22,182 nt of DNA. Origin: Mucidula mucida. Taxonomy: Eukaryota > Basidiomycota > Agaricomycetes > Agaricales > Physalacriaceae. Below the pieces are notes generated by a model that worked only from the letters and a program-made list of their open reading frames with translations, was not told the DNA's origin and did not search any database. A program made the translations under genes and the position numbers. The DNA lies in the NCBI GenBank assembly GCA_015501055.1, contig JADNYV010000558.1, forward strand, positions 1 through 22,182. The letters run 5' to 3'. This document shows positions 1 to 8,138 of this stretch, piece by piece (within the stretch, counting starts at the first letter, position 1; every line of letters starts with the position of its first letter).

Positions 1-146
1 TTAGAGTGAAATGAGTGTTTGACTTGATTTAAGCTGTCTCATTGAACTCCCTTGAGTAGGAAGTTGGGTAAAGGGGTAAGGTGGGGTGTGGAGTGTGCAG
101 AGGCCTCTGAAAACGCTCCCTACCCTCGGAATCCGCGTTTACATCG
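1..146 (-). mobile_element. YR retrotransposon copy X, 5' terminal fragment
   Basis: This stretch matches, with few differences, the 5' terminal ~146 bp of the YR element seen at 12433-12578 (copy B) and, reverse-complemented, at 16587-16732 (copy C). The orientation is minus, so the rest of copy X would lie to the left of the window. It ends in the same GATGTAAACGCG terminus (read on the minus strand) and is followed without a gap by the 3' terminus of copy A. No coding sequence is visible. Confidence 0.85.
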
Positions 147-202
147 ACCTATGCTTGTTAGATCACACAAGGTTAGGTCAAAACTGGACCCCGAGGGCCC
201 CA
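147..202. repeat. Left inverted repeat of copy A (true 3' terminus)
   Basis: These 56 bp match 3002-3057 perfectly in inverted orientation. They are the genuine 3' end of the element, also found at the left end of copy B (6970 onwards) and running off the window edge in copy C (22147-22182). The outermost bases read ACCTATGCTTG on the plus strand. Confidence 0.9.
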
Positions 203-308
203 TCAATTCAGCGTATCGTAAAGTGCCTACTATGCTATGTGTGTGTGTAGTGGAGGGGTGGATGGAGGTGCAAAAGGATGTTTACGAAACGCGAGATGAG
301 GGAGGTTT

Positions 309-1313
309 TTAAGTAGAGGTTTTATTTTGAACTGCTAGCTGCTGAGCGGCACGTACTGCAGGATGGTCACGTATATAGATCTTCCACGCAGAGGATGACC
401 AACGGCCTAGGGCTTGGGAGTATGGTCTCAGAGAGTCCAAGGGATGCATAGTGTGTTATACCCCCAGAACGAACCGAGTGACCACCAAAGTCTTTGCTCA
501 CCAGCGCAAAGAACTTGGACTCAAACCAGGATCTAGTTGGTACAATGCCATCTTCACGTATGAAGAGAGCCGCTCGAGCACCATGCAGCTTGTCTCTGCG
601 GTGGACATACTGCTTCAGAAGGGTGATAGGATCAGCCACAGTCTGAGAGGTAAACAGTATGTCAGTGCCCTGATAGAAGGGATCGCTCTTATGGTAAGGC
701 AAGCGATAGCCTGCATACCCAGTCTCAAATGTGAGGCTGGCACGCTTGATGATCTTCTTCCAATCACGTAGCTTCTTCTGATTAGGCTGCACCAGCTCTC
801 CCATCCGGTGAACAGCATAGAAGCCGCATGCCATGATTGTAGCAAAGAGAAAGTCATCATACTTGTGGGTCTGGTTTGCGACGTCCACAAAGAGCTGAAG
901 GTGATGAAGTCGAAGAGGGGGCTTCCTAGCTATAGGATCTGCCCGGACCTTCTTTGACCCACGGATAGCGGCTTGAACAAGCGCTGAAGCACGAGCGTCA
1001 CCAAATGAGGATAAAGGTCATTGAGGAAGTGCTTTGCCCCGGTTAAGTATTTAGGAGCAGAGCCAATGAATTGGGACGTGTATGCAATGTAACGTGCTAG
1101 AGTCTCCGGAGTAGGATCCAGAGACAGATTGTGTGCTTTACAGAAGCGGGCGTAATCTCTAGCCCCAGTAGAGTAGTTGATACGCGTAGAGGTCTCGATA
1201 GCATGGGCCTGCAGATACAAGACGAGTTCATCTAGTTTCTGCAAGTCCATAGGTGGGCGAGGGTGACGAGGCTGTCCGCCCTCGCCCAATGCCTCTAAAA
1301 GCACTCTCTCCAT
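309..1313 (-). pseudogene. Tyrosine recombinase, copy A, frameshifted
   Basis: Homologue of the intact recombinase of copy B. The start ATG overlaps the end of pol by 19 nt as in the other copies. One base is missing near 1005 (CCAAATGAGG where copy B has CCAAAGTGAGG). One base is gained in the TTGGGAG run near 416. The first lesion ends the N-terminal reading at 930; the second shifts the C-terminus after the HxxR motif, so the catalytic tyrosine lies out of frame. The central catalytic part (HRMGEL arginine, HSVR box) is still readable. As read, no functional recombinase is made. Confidence 0.85.
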
Positions 1314-3002
1314 CGCGCCGGTAGGAGCTCACGAGGTGGCTCCATAGTGCGGACGCGGTAGGAGGGGAACTGTTTCTGAAAGTCAGAGAACAGTAGCGGG
1401 ACAACATGTCTGCCATCACGTTGTCAACCCCGCGGATGTGCCGCACACGAACATCAATGCCGGTGCGCAGGACAATATCAGCAATGGCAAGCAGAACAGC
1501 ATTGTGACTTGACTGTGAAGCAGCCAAAGTGTTAAACACTGAGACGGAGTCCAGACTGTCAGAATGGATTAACAGCCTGCGAGGCGGAGAGGGATGAGAG
1601 GCAGCATCATGAACAGCGCAAAGAATAGCTACAAGCTCCCTAAAGAAGGTGTCAACTCCGGTGATGGTTCGGAGTTGATAGCTAAAGCCATTCCCAGCAT
1701 AGACGAAAGCGAGGCCCAGATTACTCGCATCTGTCCAATAGACCATATCAGCCTCAGAGTCATCCCACGCCTGCGCATTCACAAAGCGCACTCCGATGCA
1801 GTGTTGTAATGCATTGACAAACCAAGTGAGATCTGCTCTAACCTAACGTTCAATGGAATGCCTTTGTACTGCAGTGTTTTACCGCTCATCTTGCGGTAGA
1901 GCTCTGTAAGTGCTGGCCGTGCCCAAGGCAGCACATTAAGAGCCCAGTTGAGATACCCACCCAAGGACTGCCACTCCTTGAGTACAGGCTTTTGCTGGGA
2001 CAAGAACGACTGAATGGTGGTGATCATGTCCGCAATGGAGTCTGGTGAGAGAGAGATAGACCCGTGAACAGTGTCTAACCAGAAACCAATGATTTTTAGC
2101 TGAGGACCGTGTTCCTGCTTCTTATCTTCGTATGGGATGCCCAAAGAGTCCCACAGAAGGAGAAGCTGGACTTGACGTCGGGGACGTCGCTGTCCATGAA
2201 AGAGCACCAGATTGTGATTGGTGTCCCAGCCATAGTAGTCATCCATGTAGTCGTGCAGATCTGGTATATCTAGCTCCCAAGCAACCCAGTTAACCAGGCC
2301 AGAGAACGAACACCAGCAGTATGGTGATGCACGACTGCCAAAGATGAGACGGCGCACAATGTGATAGCGGCCGTCGACAATGACAACCTGTTGTAGCTGC
2401 CAAATGGGATGAACGGGGAGATTGAGGAACGCTTTAGAGATGTCACTCTTAAAAAGCAGGATCTCCTCGTGAGGATGAGCTTGTAGGACGTCATGCAGTA
2501 CCTGCCCAAAGGAGTGCATATCGTCGTACTTGACTTTGGCATCAGCTCTGGCAATGCCGTCATTGAGACCATTGCCTGTATGGTCCATGACGACGCGTGG
2601 TTTACCCTTCTGCCAGACCACAAACATGGGTGACAGGCGCATTCCAGGCAAGAGCTTAAAGCCTTCTGGAAGCGCAGGGGACCAGCGGCCAGCAGCAACT
2701 TCTTGATCTCGCTGTTTGCGCAGCTCAACAAGATCGCACTCCTCAGTAGAGTAGTTGTCTCTAATCTTGTCTCTGAGGTGCGCTTCCCACTGACCATCAT
2801 GTAGAGGCCAGAACCCTTCACGGAGTGAGCGGATGATCGAGCTCACAAAGGGCTGATTGGGATGTTTGGCAAGAAGCCGCTCAAAGCGGTCAATGTCGAT
2901 AGGTGTGCTGACCTTGATGTAGTCAGCTACTGCAGCAAGAGACTGCTGGATGGAGGAGTCGTTGAGAATTTGCTGAGGAGGTAAAGGAAGCGGAGGAGCA
3001 GT
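1295..3002 (-). pseudogene. RT-RNase H (pol), copy A, 5'-truncated and frameshifted
   Basis: Reverse transcriptase and RNase H of the YR element. The reading is open from the truncation to 1844 and includes the RT catalytic box YMDD (in DYMDDYYGWD) and the upstream FKSDISKAF aspartate. One base is missing at 1844 (ACCTAACG where B has ACCTCAACG). Another is missing near 1395, at the end of RNase H just after ADMLSR. The RNase H aspartates and glutamate (WTDAS, FREL, HSDS, GVDN) are intact between the two lesions. The N-terminal ~90 residues are absent because of the fusion to the inverted 3' end. This is the least damaged RT core of the three copies. Confidence 0.85.
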
Positions 3003-3057
3003 GGGGCCCTCGGGGTCCAGTTTTGACCTAACCTTGTGTGATCTAACAAGCATAGGT
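3002..3057. repeat. Right inverted repeat of copy A (inverted 3' terminus fused to pol)
   Basis: An exact reverse complement of 147-202 joined directly to the interior of pol. The bases TG at the joint are shared between the pol side (AGCAGTG) and the terminus side (TGGGGCCC), a 2-bp microhomology. This is not the normal 5' end of the element, which in copies X, B and C is GATGTAAACGCG. Confidence 0.9.
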
Positions 3058-3144
3058 GTACTATCTTCCCTGAGTGAGCGTGTCCATCCCTTAGAATTTT
3101 AAGTATCTACAGTTACTCAAAACCAATAGACACCCTCCATCACC

Positions 3145-5234
3145 TTAGAACTTGAATTCATTGGCAAAGTCACTGGCAGAAGAATTATTGCATATACCTT
3201 GATCAACAGCGGCGCTAAAGGAATCATCATCAACGTCTGCTTTGCCAACCTTTACAATTTCACCCTCATATCTTTATCTGCCCCATTCCTTGTTTGTAAT
3301 GTTGATGGCTCCGAGAACGTCATGGGCTGGGTGCAACACTACATCATCCAACATGTTTGCATCTATAGCCGAGACGGTCAGTCCTACCACAAGAAGCTTG
3401 TAGAACTTTATGTCACAGATATTAGGGATTACGACATCATTCTGGGAACGGACTGGCTGGACGAGCACAATTCCTCTATTAACTGGGCTGGCACCCAGGT
3501 TAACTTTAACCAATGTCCAAAAACCTATATTCTCAAGAATCCTCCCATAACTAATGTGCGTACACACGCCAAATCTACTTTAGTTCCAGCTGACGCCTCT
3601 GCAAAACCTTACGACCCTCGGCTCTGGCATAAAGACTATAAGGTCTAGTGAAAGGATTGACAAGGTAACCTCTGACCGGTACCCATCCAGCCAACTGCGG
3701 GAAGGAGGTGCTTAGCCCGCACACAGAGTTCCAATCAACTACAAGCCCCGATGGCTTTATTCACCAAAGACGAAGAGGAGAAGGAGGAGGTAGTGAGAGA
3801 GTGAGAAGAGCAGATGTTCAAACAAGTCTTCCGGGATGATTATCCCCGCTTGGTGCAAGATTCAAATCCTTCAGACAGCCCCTCTGTTCACATTCACGCG
3901 GGGTTTACAAAGGTTCAGCAACTTGCAGAAGAAAATAAAAAACCGACTGACACCCGTCCCCCTATCCTTGCAGATCCCAACACCCTATCACACCTATTTT
4001 ACGGTCTTTGACAAATGCACGTCTGAACGTCTCCCCGCGCACACCTCTTGAGATTACGCTATTGACCTTCCTCCTGGATTTAAACCTAAACTGTGCAAGA
4101 CCTACCCTCTGTTGCCCGTTAAACAAGTTAAACTCAACATGTTCCTGGACGAGAACTTGGCTAAAGGGTATATCCACCCATCTAAATCCCCTATGGTGAG
4201 TCCCTTCTTCTTTGTTAAAAAGAAAGATAGAAAGCTACACCCTGTTCAGGACTACCGCGAGCTCAACAACTATTAAGAACTAGTACCCCCTTCCGCTTAT
4301 ACCTGAGCTTATTGACAAGCTTAAGGGCGCAAGGATCTTCTCTAAAATTGACTTGCAGTGGGGTTACAATAATGTTTGGATCAAAGAAGGAGACAAGTGG
4401 AAGGGCGCGTTTAAGACAAATTGCGGCCTGTTTAAACCTATGATGATGTTTTTGGTCTTATAAATTTCTCTGCCATGTTTTAAGCAATGATGAATACTAT
4501 TCTTAAGGACCTTATTGACTCGAGAAAAGTTGTAGTATATATAGACAACATTCTAATATTTATGAAAACACTCAAGGAACACCGAGACGTGATTTGACAA
4601 GTCTTATAGTGGCTTCGGGATCATGATCTTTATGCCAAGCCAGAGAAATGCATCTTTGAAGCTGAGTCAATCGAATTCTTGGGATTTTATCATCTCTCAC
4701 AACGCACTTTGCATGGACCCCATCAAGGTTGCAGGCATTGTACAATAGCCAAAACCTTAAAATGTTAAAGACATTTAGTCCTTCCTTGGATTTGAAAACT
4801 TTTATTGTCAGTTCATTCAAGGTTTCTCCAAGATTGCCCGTCCACTCTTTGATCTCACCAAGAAAAGCAAGACCTGGGCGTGGACACTTGAGTGCCAAGC
4901 TGCATTCAAAGCCCTTAAAGATGTATTCACCTCCTCTCCTATTCTAGTCATGCCTGATCCTGACAAACCCTATTGTGTTGAAGTTGACACCTCCGATTAC
5001 GCAACTAAGAGGATTTTGGCGTAACCGGGAGCCAATGAGCAATGGCATCTGGTTGCCTATCTATTCAAGTCCCTTTTAGAACCCAAGCGCAACTACTACA
5101 TCCATAACAAAGAGCTTCTAGTTATCTTTTGGGCATTAACATCCTGGAGGCACTACTTGAAGGGTGCCTTCCATCCAGTAGATATCATTACTGATTAGAA
5201 GAACCTCAAGTACTTCACTAATTCACAGAAGTGT
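3145..5234 (+). pseudogene. Degenerate Ty3/gypsy pol relic (protease, RT, RNase H)
   Basis: An old gypsy polyprotein fragment scattered over several frames. The protease remnant spans about 3145-3480, with INSGAKG where an active enzyme has DSG, then GTDWLDEHNSSINW. The RT remnant begins near 4060 ([17 protein letters not shown]), continues with [20 protein letters not shown] at about 4198, and includes the catalytic box as YIDNILIF near 4540 instead of YLDDILIF. The RNase H remnant is at about 4960-5230 (EVDTSDYATK, then NKELLVIFWAL). There are several in-frame stops and frameshifts, and no integrase was found. It is a different, much older lineage than the gypsy element at 12579-16497. It is certainly non-functional. 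Confidence 0.85.
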
Positions 5235-5363
5235 CCCCTCCTATCTCTCCCTCTATAGATACATCTTCATGTATTAAGTATGTACATCACATGTACTGGC
5301 ACTTTGCAATTTGCTTAATTGATGAGATCCTTGGGGTCCAGTTTTGGCCTAACCTTGTATGAT

Positions 5364-5368
5364 CTAAC
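5364..5368. repeat. Target site duplication, left (CTAAC)
   Basis: CTAAC immediately precedes the solo LTR and is repeated at 5839-5843 immediately after it. Five bases is the usual duplication length for Ty3/gypsy integrases. Confidence 0.85.
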
Positions 5369-5838
5369 TGTTATGAATCACCATATTTTTACATTTTCAC
5401 ATCTCATTATATCTTATTGAGGGCTTGTCTTATCAACCAACAAACTGTTTCGTCACCAATCACACTCCTTTTATTACTAAAGCCGTACTCATGTCGGACA
5501 CCTCATGAACTTCTTATTGTATACACACCACCAACACTTGTAGCACACATGGTTGTTTCAGTAATATTACTTACATGCAGTTACCACTCATATTTAATGG
5601 TTTTACATATAACATTGGGTCAAGGATGTGAAGCTATCCCTAGCGGAAACATGTACGGACAAGGAGTCCCAAACACAGACTTACTAGTATATAAGCAGTA
5701 GCGTAATATCATTGTACTCTAGTTCCAATCTCGTTTATACACCTGGCCTCGCCTAGTTCTACGAACACGAACACTTTCTTCCCTTGAGTCTCTCTGTAGT
5801 ACCTGGTTTAGTCTCGTGACTATAGTCAGTCGCTAACA
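5369..5838 (+). mobile_element. Solo LTR of the Ty3/gypsy family
   Basis: A 470-bp LTR starting TGTTATGAATCA and ending CGCTAACA, with TGTTA/TAACA terminal inverted repeats. It is homologous to the 529-bp LTR at 15969-16497, which starts TGTTATGAATCG. It is flanked by CTAAC duplications and has no internal region, so it most likely formed by LTR-LTR recombination. A TATA box (TATATAAG at 5688) and the presumed start segment (TAGTTCCAATCT at 5720-5731) keep the 32-nt spacing of the intact LTR. The length difference includes a ~37-bp block missing between short CGACAC-like repeats. Many differences from the other LTR are CpG to TpG or CpA. Confidence 0.9.
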
Positions 5839-5843
5839 CTAAC
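5839..5843. repeat. Target site duplication, right (CTAAC)
   Basis: Second copy of the 5-bp duplication flanking the solo LTR. The sequence continues as AAGCATAGG, the rest of the interrupted YR-element terminus. Confidence 0.85.
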
Positions 5844-5852
5844 AAGCATAGG

Positions 5853-6969
5853 CTACGGATCATTCATATGCAGCAGAGATTTATAACATCCATCTCAGGT
5901 CAAGCTTCATTCTTGCAGTTGTCTAAGTCAGCATTTGTTTTCATCTATTCTACTGTTCTAAGCATGGTGCCCATACCTGTGGGTTATTAATATGCACAAC
6001 TGCTAAAGTTTCCTGCACAGCAAACATGTATAGGTCAACAATTACATTTTATTCTGAAACAATAAAAGAGAGGCACAATATAGGATTGTGAATCACACTA
6101 ATATCACAGTGAATGTGAATACTATTGAAACTTAATAATAATAGAATTTCTTTAGAAGTGCTGTTTTTGACAGGGTTTCCTTTTATTGGAGATCAAACTA
6201 TCTAACAGTAATAAAAGACTGCCTGTTACCTTGCCATAAGTTCATCCCACATCCCATTATCTGCTTCGTTTTTTAAACTTTTCTAGCATAAGTGAAGTTG
6301 TAATATAGAAAAATGAACCCTTATAGGTGTACAAGACCTTTAAGTAATAGTCACAGTGTAGAACTGTGGTATTTTGAGTTGTAGTTGAGCTTAAAACCTT
6401 AATAAATTGTAAAGGACTGTTTGACTTGTGTTGCCACATTTGTGCGCGCATAGTATGCAAGTAGGAGTGCTGTTTTGATTACATATTTGTGTATCTTCCT
6501 AATTTGGTTTTACATGATTACATTACATACAGCTTGTCTCTTATCATACCCTGAATTCTGCATTTAGATTCATATCTCCAAGTAACATAAACTATAGATT
6601 AACAACTATGTTGCTCTACTCCTTGCATAATTCTATATAACAAATATAGTTGCTTTAAGTGTATATACAGACACCAGCAATGTGCATAAATTGTACAAAA
6701 ACACAGAAAAAGATTCAACCTTCAAGAAATGGCCCAACATATTGAGCAAAACAACAGCACTAGTGAGATTTAAATGTCTAGCCAATAACCATCAGCACTG
6801 ACACATATTCTTGAATTACTGTTTGAGTAAGAATAACAGTGATTCAAGTCATACAGTGGACCTGTCCTTTTACCCTTGTTCAATCAGCGCAGCACAAAGA
6901 TTTACCTCCAACCACAACAACCAAATAATCCCCACAACAAGAATGAGATGTCCTTCACCTTCAATTATT
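5853..6969. other. AT-rich non-coding spacer
   Basis: About 1.1 kb with no recognisable gene, RNA or element. Open frames here are short (under about 70 codons) and resemble nothing I know. The only structured part is the 91-bp repeat at 6791-6881. This may be the host-side DNA next to the insertions or very old repeat sequence. Confidence 0.5.
6791..6881 (+). repeat. 91-bp repeat, copy 1 (uninterrupted target of copy C)
   Basis: Identical to 16498-16588 except for one C/T difference. Here the sequence runs on as TTGTTC|AATCAGCG, whereas at 16588 it is interrupted by YR copy C. It therefore acts as an empty-site reference. It contains an imperfect inverted repeat, CTTGAATTACTGTT (6810-6823) and AACAGTGATTCAAG (6835-6848), 13 of 14 bases paired around an 11-nt loop. 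Confidence 0.85.
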
Positions 6970-7133
6970 ACCTATGCTTGTTAGATCACACAAGGTTAGG
7001 TCAAAACTGGACCCCGAGGGCCCCATCAATTCAGTGTATCGTAAAGTGCCTACTATGCTATGTGTGTGTGTGTAGTGGAGGGGTGGATGGAGGTGCAAAA
7101 GGATGTTTACGAAACACGAGATGAGGGAGGTTT

Positions 7134-8138
7134 TTAAGTAGAGGTTTTATTTTGAACTGCTAGCTGCTGAGCGGCACGTACTGCAGGATGGTCACATATA
7201 TAGATCTTCCACGCAGAGGATGACCAACGGCCTAGGGCTTGGAGTATGGTCTCAGAGAGTCCAAGGGATGCATAGTGTGTTATACCCCCAGAACGAACCG
7301 AGTGACCACCAAAGTCTTTGCTCACCAGCGCAAAGAACTTGGACTCAAACCAGGATCTAGTTGGTACCATGCCATCTTCACGTATGATGAGAGCCGCTTG
7401 AGCACCATGCAGCTTGTCTATGCGGTAGACATACTGCTTCAGAAGGGTGATAGGATCAGCCACAGTCTGAGAGGTAAACAGTATGTCAGTGCCCTGATAA
7501 AAGGGATCGCTCTTATGGTAAGGCAAGCGATAGCCTGCATACCCAGTCTCAAATGTGAGGCTGGCACGCTTGATGATCTTCTTCCAATCACGTAGCTTCT
7601 TCTGATTAGGCTGCACCAGCTCTCCCATCCGGTGAACAGCATAGAAGCCGCATGACATGATTGTAGCAAAGAGAAAGTCATCATACTTGTGGGTCTGGTT
7701 TGCGACGTCCACAAAGAGCTGAAGGTGATGAAGTCGAAGAGGGGGCTTCCTAGCTATAGGATCTGCCCGGACCTTCTTTGACCCACGGATAGCGGCTTGA
7801 ACAAGCGCTGAAGCACGAGCGTCACCAAAGTGAGGATAAAGGTCATTGAGGAAGTGCTTCGCCCCGGTTAAGTATTTAGGAGCAGAGCCAATGAATTGGG
7901 ACGTGTATGCAATGTAACGTGCTAGAGTCTCCGGAGTAGGATCCAGAGACAGATTGTGTGCTTTACAGAAGCGGGCGTAATCTCTAGCCCCAGTAGAGTA
8001 GTTGATACACGTAGAGGTCTCGATAGCGTGGGCCTGCAGATACAAGACGAGTTCATCTAGTTTTTGCAAGTCCATAGGTGGGCGAGGGTGACGAGGCTGT
8101 CCGCCCTCTCCCAATGCCTCTAAAAGCACTCTCTCCAT
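7134..8138 (-). CDS. Tyrosine recombinase of YR retrotransposon copy B, intact
   Basis: A 334-residue YR-family recombinase. It is expected to integrate the circular cDNA by strand exchange through a covalent phosphotyrosine. The N-terminal part (about residues 20-110) looks like a helical core-binding domain, including YLQAHAIETST and the YARFCKAHNL helix. The catalytic set is readable: Arg170 (in HRMGEL), His279 and Arg282 (HSVR), Trp305 (GRW) and the nucleophile Tyr313 (KIYI). This start is chosen because the ATG is conserved in all three copies and overlaps the 3' end of pol by 19 nt in a different frame. It is the only unbroken YR gene in the window and could act in trans on the other copies. 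Confidence 0.9.
   Translation of the reverse strand: MERVLLEALGEGGQPRHPRPPMDLQKLDELVLYLQAHAIETSTCINYSTGARDYARFCKAHNLSLDPTPETLARYIAYTSQFIGSAPKYLTGAKHFLNDLYPHFGDARASALVQAAIRGSKKVRADPIARKPPLRLHHLQLFVDVANQTHKYDDFLFATIMSCGFYAVHRMGELVQPNQKKLRDWKKIIKRASLTFETGYAGYRLPYHKSDPFYQGTDILFTSQTVADPITLLKQYVYRIDKLHGAQAALIIREDGMVPTRSWFESKFFALVSKDFGGHSVRSGGITHYASLGLSETILQALGRWSSSAWKIYICDHPAVRAAQQLAVQNKTST
7146..7151 (-). promoter_or_regulatory. Candidate polyadenylation signal AATAAA
   Basis: AATAAA on the minus strand, inside the last codons of YR and about 180 nt before the element's 3' end. The same hexamer is kept in copy A (321-326) and copy C (22020-22025). It is a short motif in AT-rich sequence, so this is only suggestive. 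Confidence 0.3.

Larger units (their letters stand above)
147..3057 (-). mobile_element. YR (Ngaro/DIRS-like) retrotransposon copy A, 5'-truncated
   Basis: A 2.9-kb derivative that keeps the 3' end, the YR gene and most of pol, but has lost the leader, all of gag and the start of pol. Its truncated side carries an inverted copy of the element's own 3' terminal 56 bp, so the whole unit is bounded by perfect inverted repeats (147-202 and 3002-3057). The breakpoint is inside pol, where copies B and C continue into the gag-pol overlap. It is non-autonomous and carries four single-base frameshifts. Its sequence is otherwise nearly identical to copies B and C, so the rearrangement looks recent. Confidence 0.85.
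5298..5852 (+). mobile_element. Diverged 3'-end remnant of the YR element, split by a solo LTR
   Basis: Bases 5298-5368 align with the 3' terminal region of the YR element (GGCACTTT, then AATTGATG, then GGGGTCCAGTTTTG and CCTAACCTTGT). The last nine bases, AAGCATAGG, reappear at 5844-5852 after the LTR. Removing the LTR and one target duplication restores the terminus GATCTAACAAGCATAGG. It is more diverged than copies A-C. No coding part of the YR element is attached on its 5' side, where the gypsy relic lies instead. Confidence 0.75.

Noticed and set aside
239..249. TG microsatellite in the YR 3' UTR as a functional signal
   Set aside because: It differs by one repeat unit between copies A and B and looks like ordinary simple-sequence variation.
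147..3057. Copy A as a DNA transposon with terminal inverted repeats
   Set aside because: It encodes RT-RNase H and a tyrosine recombinase and no DDE transposase. The right repeat is the inverted 3' end of the retroelement, not a native terminus.
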